48,776 nt of DNA from an uncultured Acidimicrobiales bacterium (GCA_937930695.1 CALHCB010000060.1:1-48776); one strand, 5' to 3'; shown: positions 1-8,967, numbered from the stretch's first letter. Numbers and translations: made by a program. Notes: generated by a model from the sequence alone, not told the origin.

Positions 1-231
1 GCTGATGCCCCAGAACTCGAACTGGCATATAGCGATGCCCTCGAGGAACTCGAGACCATCCTCGCCGAATTGGAAACGTCAGCCGTCGACGTCGACACGC
101 TTGCCGAACGCGTTGGTCGAGCCGCACAGTTGGTGGCGTACTGCCGAGGCCGACTCGAAGTCGTGCGGACCGACGTTGCCGGTGTTGTCGCCGACCTCAC
201 CCAACAAGCCGATCAGAACGGTGCGCCATGA
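1..231 (+). CDS. xseB: Exodeoxyribonuclease VII small subunit (3' part)
   Basis: The frame is open from the first base of the window and ends in TGA at 229-231, so only the last 76 residues are present and the start lies upstream. The peptide contains the typical XseB signature: a 'YSDALEELETILAELE' helix, then 'LAERVGRAAQLVAYCRGRLE'. Exonuclease VII small subunits are short helical proteins that assemble on XseA and help degrade single-stranded DNA in the cytoplasm. The xseA gene is expected just upstream. The prenyl synthase gene follows at once, with its possible GTG start at 221 overlapping this stop, so co-transcription is likely. Identification rests on the characteristic coiled sequence and the small size. 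Confidence 0.85.
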   Translation, partial: ADAPELELAYSDALEELETILAELETSAVDVDTLAERVGRAAQLVAYCRGRLEVVRTDVAGVVADLTQQADQNGAP

Positions 232-244
232 TCGCGCCTTGCTC

Positions 245-1330
245 ATGACGCTCGCCCCTCCCGAACTGGCTCAGGCCGGCGATCTCGTCGATCGCCGTGT
301 CGCAGAAGTCCTCGAAGCGGAACGCCTTCGATGGAACGAGCTCGATCCCCGTCTTGGTGATGCCATCTCGGAGCTGAAGCGAATGAGCGCAGGAGGAAAG
401 CGTCTTCGGGCTGCGTTCTGCTACTGGAGCTGGGCTGGCAGTCATCTGGCTGCCGGTGGCGACATCGACGACCCCGATGAACCAGAGCGGCTCGAGGCAA
501 TCGATGCGGGTGCTGCCTTCGAATTGCTGCAAACCTTCGCGCTGATCCACGACGACGTGATGGACGACGCCGACACTCGACGGGGCGAGCCAACCATTCA
601 CACCGTTGCCGCCGCACAGCTTCGCAAGGATGACCTCATCGGCGAACCTCGTCGATTTGGCGAAGGCGTGGCCATCTTGGTGGGCGATCTCAGCCACGTC
701 TATGCCGACCGGCTCGTGTCGACGCGGTCGCCTCAGGCCCGTGCCCTGTGGGATGAGCTAAGGATCGAGCTCAATCTCGGCCAGTACCTCGACATGCGAG
801 CCGCCGCCGAGCGCAATCCCGATCGAAAGACAGCACAACGCGTCGCCACGTTCAAGACAGCGCTTTACACCATCGTCCGCCCGATGCAGCTCGGGGCTGC
901 CCTTGGGAAGGACGGAGCCACGACGGCCGCCATTGACGCCATTGACACCTTTGGGAGGCCCGTGGGTCAAGCCTTTCAACTTCGCGATGACCTGCTTGGT
1001 GTCATCGGCGATCAGTACCGGGTCGGCAAACCAGTTGGCGCCGACCTCCGAGAGGGAAAGGCCACCGAGCTCGTGGCAATCGCAACGGAAAACGCCTCTG
1101 CTGGGCAACAAGGCGTCCTCGATCTGATCGGGCAACGCGACTTACTGGATGATGAAATCGTCCGCATTGTCGAGGTTCTCGGAGAAACAGGGGCAATTGG
1201 TGCAGTCGAGACGCGGATCGACAAATTGGTGGAAACAGCAGCTGAGGCAGCTGGTGCCCTACCATTCGACCGCGGCATCCGACAGACCCTGGTGTCTCTT
1301 GCGAACTTCGTTGCCGCCAGAACTCACTGA
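245..1330 (+). CDS. Polyprenyl (geranylgeranyl-type) diphosphate synthase
   Basis: A 361-residue trans-isoprenyl diphosphate synthase that condenses isopentenyl diphosphate with allylic diphosphates to make C15-C25 chains for carotenoids, quinones or lipid carriers. 'GGKRLRAAF' is the substrate-binding lysine/arginine segment. The first aspartate-rich motif is 'IHDDVMDDADTRRG' near residues 100-113, and the second is 'QLRDDLLG' near 245-252, of the DDxxG form seen in actinobacterial IdsA enzymes. Length and motifs are intact. ATG at 245 gives a normal N-terminus; an in-frame GTG at 221 overlapping the xseB stop is possible, and neither has a clear Shine-Dalgarno. Chain length cannot be assigned from sequence alone, so geranylgeranyl versus farnesyl product is open. 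It follows xseB, an arrangement also familiar from other bacteria. Confidence 0.88.
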   Translation: MTLAPPELAQAGDLVDRRVAEVLEAERLRWNELDPRLGDAISELKRMSAGGKRLRAAFCYWSWAGSHLAAGGDIDDPDEPERLEAIDAGAAFELLQTFALIHDDVMDDADTRRGEPTIHTVAAAQLRKDDLIGEPRRFGEGVAILVGDLSHVYADRLVSTRSPQARALWDELRIELNLGQYLDMRAAAERNPDRKTAQRVATFKTALYTIVRPMQLGAALGKDGATTAAIDAIDTFGRPVGQAFQLRDDLLGVIGDQYRVGKPVGADLREGKATELVAIATENASAGQQGVLDLIGQRDLLDDEIVRIVEVLGETGAIGAVETRIDKLVETAAEAAGALPFDRGIRQTLVSLANFVAARTH

Positions 1331-1436
1331 TTTGTCGTCGTGACGTCAACTCTGCACGGGCTTCTGCCAACAATGTCGCACACGTACCAAGCAGCAGAAC
1401 GGTTGAGGCCGAGGTCCTCGTGCCGATGAGAACAAG

Positions 1437-3200
1437 GTGACAAGCAGTCTGGAGAGCAACTCCAACCGTGCGTCGACGTCATCGTCGGCGGGCGAAGTTC
1501 TGCTTGCCTTGCGCGCCCTGCGTACCGGTGGGCTGGATGAAACGGGTCGCGCCCTCGAGCTCGGACCCTCTGTTGTTGGCTCGCTTTCTGCTGTTCTGGC
1601 CGCCCTCCGTTGGGGGGCCGTCATGGTGGGTCTTGCGTGGGCTGCCACGGGTGCAGCATCGGGCGACATTGCCATTGTCGTCACCCTCACGATTGCCATT
1701 TTCCTGGCCTCGTGGCGAACAGTTCGCCCGATCCGCCTTGGCGATCGAGGAGCCGTCCAGCGCACGGTTGGCATGACCGACGTCGCGCTTTTGGCCGGTG
1801 CCGTCGGCGCAAGCGAAGGTCTCTCTTCCCCCTTTATTGGCTGTGTTCTGGTCGCTGTCGCGATTGTCGCGTTCGGCTGGGGACTGCAGGAGGGAATGCT
1901 CGCTGCCACGATCGCTCTCGGGGTCGTCATGGTCACCTCTGGACTCGTCGAGGGTGCGTTCTCAACTCCCAGCGCCCTCGGTGTCATCGCGCTCGGTGGC
2001 GCCGCGATCTTCCCAGGGATCGGCCAGCAACGGCTCCTTCAGCTCGAGGATCGACGACGGGTCGAAGCCGAACGCATTGGTCAGCTGGCCGACACCAATC
2101 AACTTCTCGGGGTGCTCAACGAAGTCACCCGCACCATGCCCTCGTCGCTCGATCTCGCCGATGTCCTTGCGTCGGCTCGCGAGCAGCTCATTGACACGTT
2201 CGACGCCGAGCGACTTGTTCTTCTCACCTTTGAGGACAAGACCTGGTCGCCACTCATTCAGGAACGATTCGACCTTCCGCCCACCCTTCCGACTGCGGAT
2301 CTTCCCAAACCAATTCTCGCGGCAACCTCCTCGCCAGGCGTCATGAAGGTCGACAATCTGCTCGGGCCCGCCAACCGTCTCGGCGCCGGCATGTATGCCC
2401 GATTGATCGTCAACGGGCTCGACAAAGGCCTCGTCGCCGTTGAGCGCACCAGTGGCGCATACTCGGAATCCGACGCCGATTTGTTCGCTGGTATGGCCGA
2501 TGTCCTCGCCCTCACCGTTGCGAATGCTCGGGCCTTCCGGCAGCTGCGCTCGCTCGCCGCCGCTGAAGAACGAACCCGCATCGCCCGTGACCTTCACGAT
2601 CGGCTTGGCCAGTGGCTCACCTACATCGGTCTCGAGCTGGAACGCATCAACGGGTCACTTCCTGAGCCTTCCACCGATCTCAAACAACTCCATGAAGACA
2701 CCCAGGGCGCCATCGCTGACCTTCGCGACACCCTGATCGAGTTGCGGGCTGCAGTGAGCGAGAAACGCCCTCTCGGGGTGGTGATTGGCGAGGTTGTCGA
2801 CCGGTTCACCAAACGGTCCACAATCGATGTCACAGTGGTGGTGCCCGATGATCGATCGGCCCGGCTTCCCACGATTGTGGAAAATGAGCTGCTCCGAATC
2901 GCTCAGGAAGCGCTCACAAATGTCGAAAAGCATGCTATGGCAACACACGCGCACGTCGGTTGGTCCGTTGAAAACGGCCGCGGCGTCTTGGTCGTTCAGG
3001 ACAACGGTCGAGGTTTCGACCCGTCCAAGGGCATCCGGGGAACTGCTTACGGACTCGTGGGCATGCGCGAACGGGCTGCTTCCGTCGGGGCCATCCTCGA
3101 AGTGACCAGCGAACCCGACCAGGGGACCGTGATTACGGTCCTCACGGGCCAACCGGATCCTGCGCCATCTATGCACCCCTCTACAGAGGTCTCAAAATGA
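1437..3200 (+). CDS. NarL-family sensor histidine kinase with GAF domain
   Basis: A 587-residue membrane sensor kinase with a GTG start. After about 50 soluble residues there are five or so hydrophobic segments (about 55-200), then a GAF-like domain (about 210-370), a HisKA_3 dimerisation helix with 'RIARDLHDRLGQWL' whose phospho-acceptor is about His387, and a HATPase domain with 'NELLRIAQEALTNVEKHA' (N-box) and 'DNGRGFD' and 'GLVGMRERA' (G-boxes). All catalytic boxes are intact. The kinase autophosphorylates in response to an unknown signal sensed in or near the membrane and passes phosphate to the adjacent regulator. Its TGA overlaps the next ATG as ATGA at 3197-3200, so the pair is translationally coupled. 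The ligand of the GAF domain cannot be read from sequence. Confidence 0.92.
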   Translation: MTSSLESNSNRASTSSSAGEVLLALRALRTGGLDETGRALELGPSVVGSLSAVLAALRWGAVMVGLAWAATGAASGDIAIVVTLTIAIFLASWRTVRPIRLGDRGAVQRTVGMTDVALLAGAVGASEGLSSPFIGCVLVAVAIVAFGWGLQEGMLAATIALGVVMVTSGLVEGAFSTPSALGVIALGGAAIFPGIGQQRLLQLEDRRRVEAERIGQLADTNQLLGVLNEVTRTMPSSLDLADVLASAREQLIDTFDAERLVLLTFEDKTWSPLIQERFDLPPTLPTADLPKPILAATSSPGVMKVDNLLGPANRLGAGMYARLIVNGLDKGLVAVERTSGAYSESDADLFAGMADVLALTVANARAFRQLRSLAAAEERTRIARDLHDRLGQWLTYIGLELERINGSLPEPSTDLKQLHEDTQGAIADLRDTLIELRAAVSEKRPLGVVIGEVVDRFTKRSTIDVTVVVPDDRSARLPTIVENELLRIAQEALTNVEKHAMATHAHVGWSVENGRGVLVVQDNGRGFDPSKGIRGTAYGLVGMRERAASVGAILEVTSEPDQGTVITVLTGQPDPAPSMHPSTEVSK

Positions 3201-3847
3201 TCAAGATTCTGCTCGCCGACGACCACACCCTCCTCAGAGACGGCCTTCGCCGCTCGTTTGAGTCCGCCGGAGACACCGTTGTAGGTGAGGCATCAACAGG
3301 TGAAGAAGCTGTTGCCCTTGCCAAGGCCCTTCAGCCTGACGTCGTCTTGATGGACCTTTCCATGCCGGTCATGGATGGCATCGAAGCCACACGCTCCATT
3401 CGTGAGCAGGTTCCGGGCGTGCGCATCGCTGTGCTGACCATGCACGACGACATCGATAAGACCCGTGACGCCATCGCTGCTGGCGCCAGCGCCTACCTCA
3501 GCAAGGGAACGTCGTTCTCTGAGGTACGCGAAACCGTTCTGCGAGTCGCCGACGGCGAGACCGTGCTGTCACCTGCCCTCGCCGGTGCCATGCTCGAGAC
3601 GGCTACCAAGGCCCGAGAGAACGAAGCGCTCCTCTCTGATCGTCAGGTCGAGATCCTTCAGGCAATCGCCGACGGCATGAGCACCAAGCAGGCCGGCCGC
3701 TATCTCGGCATCACGACCAAGACGGTTCACAACCACCTCAACGCGATCTATCGCAAGCTCGATGCCCAGAGCCTCACCCATGCCGTCCTCGGCGCCGTGC
3801 GTCTCGGCATCATCGACCTCAACAACGTCGAGAACGAGCCGGTCTAA
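3197..3847 (+). CDS. NarL/FixJ-family response regulator
   Basis: A 216-residue response regulator. The receiver domain has the acidic pair Asp8/Asp9, phospho-acceptor Asp53 in 'VVLMDLSMPVMDG', Thr81 and Lys103 in 'AYLSKG'. The C-terminal LuxR-type HTH (about 145-210) contains 'LSDRQVEILQAIADGMSTK' and the recognition-helix stretch 'TVHNHLNAIYRKL'. It should bind DNA as a phosphorylated dimer and control genes in response to the kinase encoded directly upstream, with which it overlaps by four bases. Targets are unknown. A hairpin lies ten bases after its stop. Domain order and length are standard for the family. Confidence 0.94.
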   Translation: MIKILLADDHTLLRDGLRRSFESAGDTVVGEASTGEEAVALAKALQPDVVLMDLSMPVMDGIEATRSIREQVPGVRIAVLTMHDDIDKTRDAIAAGASAYLSKGTSFSEVRETVLRVADGETVLSPALAGAMLETATKARENEALLSDRQVEILQAIADGMSTKQAGRYLGITTKTVHNHLNAIYRKLDAQSLTHAVLGAVRLGIIDLNNVENEPV

Positions 3848-3856
3848 GCCTCCTGC

Positions 3857-3880
3857 GTGTCGCCCGGTATCGGGCGCCAC
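3857..3880 (+). terminator. Probable terminator hairpin after the two-component system
   Basis: Perfect CGCCCG/CGGGCG stem around a GTAT loop, extended by GTG/CAC pairs beyond one mismatch, starting ten bases after the response-regulator stop. A run of six T occurs only about 22 bases downstream (3903-3908), so it is not a textbook intrinsic terminator, but the position and stem strength fit transcription termination. Confidence 0.5.
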
Positions 3881-3987
3881 CCAAACAACACCGAGCGTCA
3901 CCTTTTTTCTCGGGTTTCGTGGGGTGATCTTCCCGTTCGGGACGGGTTGCCCATGCCAACGATCTCGCGAGCTTGTTTGCTGTCTTC

Positions 3988-4110
3988 GTGCAGATGTTGC
4001 TGAAAACAGGGGCCCAGTTCTGGCGCACCCACAGAGTCCTGATGGCTCTCTTTGTTTCGGTCGCCGTCACGCTCGTGCTCGCAGGGCCATTCCTGCTCCG
4101 CACGATGTAG
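3988..4110 (+). CDS. Possible small membrane protein
   Basis: A 40-residue reading frame from GTG 3988 (or 38 residues from ATG 3994) to TAG 4108-4110. It encodes a basic N-terminus ending in 'WRTHRVLM' followed by one hydrophobic stretch 'ALFVSVAVTLVLAGPFLL', i.e. a plausible single-pass membrane peptide with positive-inside topology. The frame stays open upstream to a TGA at 3925, without an ATG. There is no clear Shine-Dalgarno. It fills most of an otherwise empty 268-base gap between the regulator gene and a convergent hydrolase gene, ending only five bases from the latter's stop. I do not recognise it; it may be chance coding. Confidence 0.2.
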   Translation: MQMLLKTGAQFWRTHRVLMALFVSVAVTLVLAGPFLLRTM

Positions 4111-4115
4111 CTACC

Positions 4116-4757
4116 TCAGCTGTTGAATCGCTCGAACGCTGCTTGTGAGGACTCGCTCACAACGCCTGGCTCCTTGGCGATGGCCGTCAGCCATGGCGGC
4201 GAATTCTTGGCGATGATCGAAAGCGGAGCATCAAGCTCTGAGGCCGCCAACAATAGGTGGACGAAGTTCGTCGCATAGTCGGCCGGGCGGACGTCGTTGG
4301 ACAGTTCAAACAATGCGTACGGATCGGGCGCACGACCGTCGGCATCAGATGGATGAAACCAGGTTCCCGAGGTCATGTCTTCGCCTCCTCCCGCAAGCCC
4401 AGGACCATCCGCAAGCACAGCACCGCGGACGAGGTCGGGCCGAATACCGGCGATCATCAGTCCGACATATGCGCCGAGACCCCGGCCAAGAACCGTCACG
4501 GGACCGAGTTCGGCGAGCGCAACGTCGACATCTCCCAACAACAGCTCACATGTGTAGCCGCCACCCTTGGGGACGGTGCTTGCTCCGTGGCCCGTGAAAT
4601 CCAGACCGAAGATCGGCCCAGACCAATCTGACCAGGGCTCATGCGGGAGATGTGATGACTCCCCCAGCCCGTGCAGAAGCAGGAGCGGCGCACCACTCCC
4701 CTTCTTGAGTTCATGAAGCGCCAGGGTGACCTTGTTGTGGACGAGTTCACGGATCAT
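4116..4757 (-). CDS. Alpha/beta-hydrolase-fold protein lacking the nucleophile serine
   Basis: A 213-residue alpha/beta-hydrolase-fold protein. The oxyanion-loop segment 'LLLLHGLGESSH' and strand 'IFGLDFTGHGAS' are typical, but the nucleophile elbow reads 'VLGRGLGAY', so the expected serine of G-x-S-x-G is Gly93. No histidine in the usual C-terminal position is seen, and the protein is shorter than the 250-300 residues common in the family. It therefore looks non-catalytic or uses another chemistry. Its ATG overlaps the TGA of the upstream hydrolase gene (ATGA, 4754-4757), so the two are translated together; a partner or regulatory subunit role for its neighbour is an inference. Substrate unknown. 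Confidence 0.8.
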   Translation of the reverse strand: MIRELVHNKVTLALHELKKGSGAPLLLLHGLGESSHLPHEPWSDWSGPIFGLDFTGHGASTVPKGGGYTCELLLGDVDVALAELGPVTVLGRGLGAYVGLMIAGIRPDLVRGAVLADGPGLAGGGEDMTSGTWFHPSDADGRAPDPYALFELSNDVRPADYATNFVHLLLAASELDAPLSIIAKNSPPWLTAIAKEPGVVSESSQAAFERFNS

Positions 4758-5653
4758 TGGAGGAACTCCAGAATCAGGCCGGCGATGTGATCGGGCTTCT
4801 CGATGTGGACGAAGTGCCCAACATCAGAGAGCGCATGGAACTCAGCATTCGGCGGGAACCAGTCTTCGACGTCGCCAGGCTCTGTGCCCCAACCCATCTC
4901 TTCGACCTCCAGGCCAAGAACAGCCATGAACGGAACTCGCAATCCCGGCAAGCGGGCCAAGGACCATTCCGGCCGGTAAGGGCCAAACCCTCCAAAGCGC
5001 ATCGACGGGTCAAGTTTCCAGCGCCATCCGTCCTCGCTCTCCGCAGCTCCCACCGTGACGAGATAGCGAAGCCAGTCCATGTCGAGCCGAGGATTCATCT
5101 TCGCTCGACGTTGTGCGAGTTCTTCGATCGTTCCTGGACGCCGCACGTTGTCGTGCGACTTGCGTCGATAGTCGAGCCGGGCCGACATCTCATCGGCCAT
5201 CATGCGGCGACGTTGTCGATCCGGCATGTCAGGGACGGTCCGCTTCGATGGCAAACCATCGAGATTGATCAGCGCCGAGACTCGATCGGGTCGCACATCG
5301 CCGAGAGCCATCATCAGGCCGCCGCCCTTGGAGTGTCCGACAACCGGCGCCGGCGCGCTCGTCACCGACTCGAGAACCCGTACGGCGTCGCGCAGATCGG
5401 CATCCCAGCTGTAGAGGGCCGCGTGCTCTGAATCGCCGTGTCCTCTCTGATCCCAGGAAATCACTCGCCAGCCGCCGTCAGCCAGGCGAGCGGCCAAACC
5501 ATCGAGGGTGCCTGCGAAATCGAAACCGCCGTGAGCGGCGAAGAGCACGGGGGCATCGTCTTCCCCCCATTGATAGGCGGCGATTGACAGCCCATCGGAG
5601 TCGACTGTCCATGACGTGTCGGGCCGCCGGGCCCCGGGATAGGTGAGCACCAT
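4754..5653 (-). CDS. Alpha/beta hydrolase
   Basis: A 299-residue alpha/beta hydrolase with an intact core: 'LFAAHGGFD' (oxyanion region), 'VISWDQRGHGDS', nucleophile elbow 'VVGHSKGGG' with Ser108, and a catalytic histidine in 'SDVGHFVHIEKPDH' near the C-terminus. Members of this fold cleave esters, epoxides, haloalkanes or C-C bonds; the substrate cannot be assigned. I start it at ATG 5653, which leaves a 74-base divergent spacer to prfC; a longer frame from TTG 5704 has no ribosome site and is less likely. It is the upstream gene of a coupled pair with the serine-less paralogue at 4116-4757. Confidence 0.85.
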   Translation of the reverse strand: MVLTYPGARRPDTSWTVDSDGLSIAAYQWGEDDAPVLFAAHGGFDFAGTLDGLAARLADGGWRVISWDQRGHGDSEHAALYSWDADLRDAVRVLESVTSAPAPVVGHSKGGGLMMALGDVRPDRVSALINLDGLPSKRTVPDMPDRQRRRMMADEMSARLDYRRKSHDNVRRPGTIEELAQRRAKMNPRLDMDWLRYLVTVGAAESEDGWRWKLDPSMRFGGFGPYRPEWSLARLPGLRVPFMAVLGLEVEEMGWGTEPGDVEDWFPPNAEFHALSDVGHFVHIEKPDHIAGLILEFLQ

Positions 5654-5727
5654 AGGAGGGTAACGATCTCCTCTGGCTCCCACGAAGTCCCAACTGCGAC
5701 CCAAGGAGCCCGATAGCGTTCGATCTC

Positions 5728-7314
5728 GTGACCGACCCCCAAGCCGAGGCTGCTAGACGACGCACGTTTGCGATCATTTCGCACCCCGACGCGGGCAAAA
5801 CCACGCTGACCGAGAAATTCCTCCTGTACGGAGGCGCCCTCGGCAAAGAAGCGGGAACCGTCAAGGCACGCGAAGGCCGCCGGTCAGCGACATCTGACTG
5901 GATGGACCTCGAACAGCAGCGAGGTATTTCCATCACCTCTGCGGCGCTTCAGTTCGAATACCGGGACTGCGTCGTCAACCTGCTCGACACACCTGGTCAC
6001 CGAGATTTCTCTGAAGACACCTACCGAGTCCTCGCCGCCGCCGACGCTGCGGTGATGGTCCTCGACGCCGCAAAGGGCATCGAGCCACAAACGCTCAAGT
6101 TGTTTGAGGTTTGCCGAGAACGAGAGATCCCGTTCTTGACCTTCATCAACAAGTGGGACCGCCCAGGCAAACCGCCGCTGCAATTGCTCGACGAGATCGA
6201 GGAAACGCTCGTCGTCGAACCAACACCGGTTACGTGGCCGGTGGGAATTCCCGGCGACTTTCGCGGTCTCATCCATCAGGTGACCGGCGAATACACCCGC
6301 TTTGAACGAACCGCTCGGGGCTCCACGATCGCCCCTGAGGAGATCGTTTCGGCCGAGCAGGCTGCCATCGTCGATGGCGAGTGGTGGGACGCCGGCCAAG
6401 AAGAAGCAGAACTCCTTCGCGAACTCGGCCGAATTGCCGACCCAGAAACGTTCCTGGACTGCGAAAGCACGCCGGTGTTCTTCGGTTCTGCGATGACGAA
6501 CTTCGGGGTTCGCTTTCTCCTCGACGGCGTCATCGATCTTGTTCCGGCACCACTTCCACGATTGCTCGCTGATGGATCTCGTCGTCCCGTCGATGCACCG
6601 TTCTCCGGCCTCGTCTTCAAGGTCCAAGCCGGGATGGACAAGGCCCACCGAGATCGAATCGCATTTGTTCGAGTCTGTTCAGGCGCCTTTGAGCGCGGCG
6701 AAATGCTGACGACTGGCCGATCAGGCCGTCAGTTCTCCAGCAAGTATGCGCAAACATTGTTCGGCCAGGATCGAGACACCGTCGATGAGGCCTTCCCCGG
6801 CGACATTCTCGGACTCGTCAATGCGAACGATCTTCGGGCCGGCGACTCGGTGTATGTCGATGAGCCATGCCAGTTTCCACCGCTGCCTGCCTTCGCTCCC
6901 GAGCACTTCATGCGGGCCAGGGTCAAGGACACCTCCAAGTTCAAGCAGTTCCGCAAGGGCGTTGCCCAGCTCGATGAGGAAGGTGCGGTCCAAGTTCTTC
7001 GCGATCCGGACCTTGGCGAGCAGGCTCCCATCTTGGCTGCGGTCGGCCAGCTTCAGTTCGAGGTGGCCACCCATCGGCTCGAAAACGAGTTCGGTGCACC
7101 TATCGAGCTCACCGCGACGCCTTACACAATCGCTCGCAAGACCGACGAGGAGTCTCGTCAAGCGTTGCACCAGATGCAGGGCGTGAGCGTGCTGAGCCGG
7201 GAAGACGGAACGCTGCTGGCTCTCTTCGAGAGCAAGTTTTGGATGGACCGAGTATTGGCCGATCACCCCGAGCTCACGTTGGAACGCATGGTGGCCGAAG
7301 GTGGGCTCAGCTAA
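5728..7314 (+). CDS. prfC: Peptide chain release factor 3
   Basis: A 528-residue translational GTPase of the RF3 family, starting at GTG. G1 is 'SHPDAGKTT' (residues 18-26), the switch region carries 'QQRGISITSAALQF', G3 is 'DTPGHRDF' and G4 'INKWDR'. Domains II and III follow, with 'RARVKDTSKFKQFRKGVAQL' and a C-terminal 'AVGQLQFEVATHRLENEF', all RF3-specific rather than EF-G or LepA. RF3 recycles RF1/RF2 from the ribosome after peptide release, using GTP, in the cytoplasm. Length matches the family. It is divergent from the hydrolase pair and ends 17 bases before the propeller gene, which may be co-transcribed. Confidence 0.96.
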   Translation: MTDPQAEAARRRTFAIISHPDAGKTTLTEKFLLYGGALGKEAGTVKAREGRRSATSDWMDLEQQRGISITSAALQFEYRDCVVNLLDTPGHRDFSEDTYRVLAAADAAVMVLDAAKGIEPQTLKLFEVCREREIPFLTFINKWDRPGKPPLQLLDEIEETLVVEPTPVTWPVGIPGDFRGLIHQVTGEYTRFERTARGSTIAPEEIVSAEQAAIVDGEWWDAGQEEAELLRELGRIADPETFLDCESTPVFFGSAMTNFGVRFLLDGVIDLVPAPLPRLLADGSRRPVDAPFSGLVFKVQAGMDKAHRDRIAFVRVCSGAFERGEMLTTGRSGRQFSSKYAQTLFGQDRDTVDEAFPGDILGLVNANDLRAGDSVYVDEPCQFPPLPAFAPEHFMRARVKDTSKFKQFRKGVAQLDEEGAVQVLRDPDLGEQAPILAAVGQLQFEVATHRLENEFGAPIELTATPYTIARKTDEESRQALHQMQGVSVLSREDGTLLALFESKFWMDRVLADHPELTLERMVAEGGLS

Positions 7315-7331
7315 GTGACTGCGAACGGCTG

Positions 7332-8933
7332 ATGGGTACCGAGGGGGGAGACTCGAAGAAGAACCTGCCGATCCTTGTTGGCGTGCTCGGACTCGTCTTG
7401 GTTGGTCTCGTCGTTGTTGCCAATCGTGCGGCAGATCGGACGGGGACCGAATCCGACGATGAGCTGGCCGGTCTGTCTTCAAACGCCGAAGGAGATTCGA
7501 CGTCGACCACCGCTGCCCTGACGACCACAACCCAACCGACCACGACAACAACGGTCCAGACCACGACCACGGCGTCGACCTTGCCGCCGTTCGACGGTTG
7601 GGTTGATCCTGCGTCGTCTGGTCAAGCCTGGTCCGAGCTCGGGGCCGTCGAAGGCCTCCTCACCTTTCGAGGCAACCCGACACGTTCCTACTACGGGCGA
7701 GGCCCGGTGCCTCAGAATCCGTCAATTGCGTGGACGTACCAAATCGGCTGCTCAAACTCTCCAGTCGGGGGTGAGAACAAGCAGTGGTGCGGCTCCGGAT
7801 GGACGGGCCAACCTGCCATCTTCCACCCGCCGGGCGACTCAGAGAACTGGTGGCTCGCCTTCGGTGCGTACAACCGCAACGTGAACTTCCTCGACCCGAC
7901 GACTGGCACCGAGGTCTATCCGCCTTACGCGACCGATGACATCATCAAGGGCACCATCACGATTGATCCCGACGGCTTTCCACTGATGTACACGGGAAGT
8001 CGGGACAACTTCTACCACATCGTTGCCATTGACCGACCGGTGCCCGAGGCCCTTTGGAAGCTGTCCGCTGACGCTGTCAAACCAACGAAGTGGAACAACG
8101 ACTGGGACGGTTCCGGCCTGATCGTCGACGACTACTTGTTCGAAGGGGGCGAGAACTCACGCTTCTTCATCGTGAAGCTCAATCGGGGCTATGACGCGGC
8201 GGGACTGGTCACCGTCGACCCCGAGATTGTGTTCTCCACGGAGGGCTGGGACGACGAACTCACCGCTGCGGTCGGCAACGACGTGTCGATCGAAAACTCC
8301 GTCGCCATCAGCGGCAACGTTGTGTACTTCGCCAACTCTGGCGGCCTGGTGCAGGGCTGGGACATCACCTCTCTCACCAGCGGTGGAACTCCCGAGAGAG
8401 TCTTCCGCTTCTGGGCTGGCGACGACGTTGATGCCACGCTCGTCGCGGACGAACTCGGCATGCTCTACGTGGGTGTCGAGTACGAGCGTGGAAATAGCAG
8501 ATCTCAAGAGCTCGGCCAGGTCATCAAGCTCGATCCATCGAAGCCTGATGATCCTGTGGTCTGGAGTCGAGAGGCGCGCAACGGACTCGACACGGGGGTC
8601 TGGGCCACGCCTGCACTCCACGCGGACATCGTCATCATCAGCACCGACGACGGTCGGGTGCTCGGACTCGACCGAAACACCGGCGCTGAACGATGGACAC
8701 TCAAGCTCCTCGGTCCGCTGTGGCAGAGTCCGGTCGTCGTCGACAACGTGCTGTTGCAAGGTGACTGCGATGGCACCATGCACGCCTTCGATGTCTCCGA
8801 CACAACCATCGAACCACCGAAGCTTTGGGAAGTGGTTGTCGACGGCTGCATCGAGTCGACGCCCGCGGTTTGGGACGGTCGAATCTTCTTCGGCACCCGC
8901 AACGGTGGCTTCTACGCTCTGGCTGACAACTAA
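7332..8933 (+). CDS. Membrane-anchored PQQ-like beta-propeller protein
   Basis: A 533-residue protein with a short basic N-terminus, one membrane helix (about residues 13-31), a Thr-rich linker (about 55-82) and a large extracytoplasmic domain. The latter has repeated strands such as 'GTITIDPDGFPLMYTGSRD', 'GVWATPALHADIVIISTDDG', 'VLGLDRNTGAERWTL' and 'ESTPAVWDGRIFFGTRNGG', the signature of PQQ-type beta-propellers. It is likely a secreted or surface-attached scaffold; nothing shows that it binds PQQ or is a dehydrogenase. Cysteines at 'IGCSNSP', 'QWCGSG', 'GDCDG' and 'DGCIES' could form disulfides outside the cell. ATG 7332 was chosen because it follows the prfC stop and gives a clean membrane anchor. 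Confidence 0.8.
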   Translation: MGTEGGDSKKNLPILVGVLGLVLVGLVVVANRAADRTGTESDDELAGLSSNAEGDSTSTTAALTTTTQPTTTTTVQTTTTASTLPPFDGWVDPASSGQAWSELGAVEGLLTFRGNPTRSYYGRGPVPQNPSIAWTYQIGCSNSPVGGENKQWCGSGWTGQPAIFHPPGDSENWWLAFGAYNRNVNFLDPTTGTEVYPPYATDDIIKGTITIDPDGFPLMYTGSRDNFYHIVAIDRPVPEALWKLSADAVKPTKWNNDWDGSGLIVDDYLFEGGENSRFFIVKLNRGYDAAGLVTVDPEIVFSTEGWDDELTAAVGNDVSIENSVAISGNVVYFANSGGLVQGWDITSLTSGGTPERVFRFWAGDDVDATLVADELGMLYVGVEYERGNSRSQELGQVIKLDPSKPDDPVVWSREARNGLDTGVWATPALHADIVIISTDDGRVLGLDRNTGAERWTLKLLGPLWQSPVVVDNVLLQGDCDGTMHAFDVSDTTIEPPKLWEVVVDGCIESTPAVWDGRIFFGTRNGGFYALADN

Positions 8934-8967
8934 CGCTCGTCCAGGCGGCTCGATCTAGGGTCGCCCC

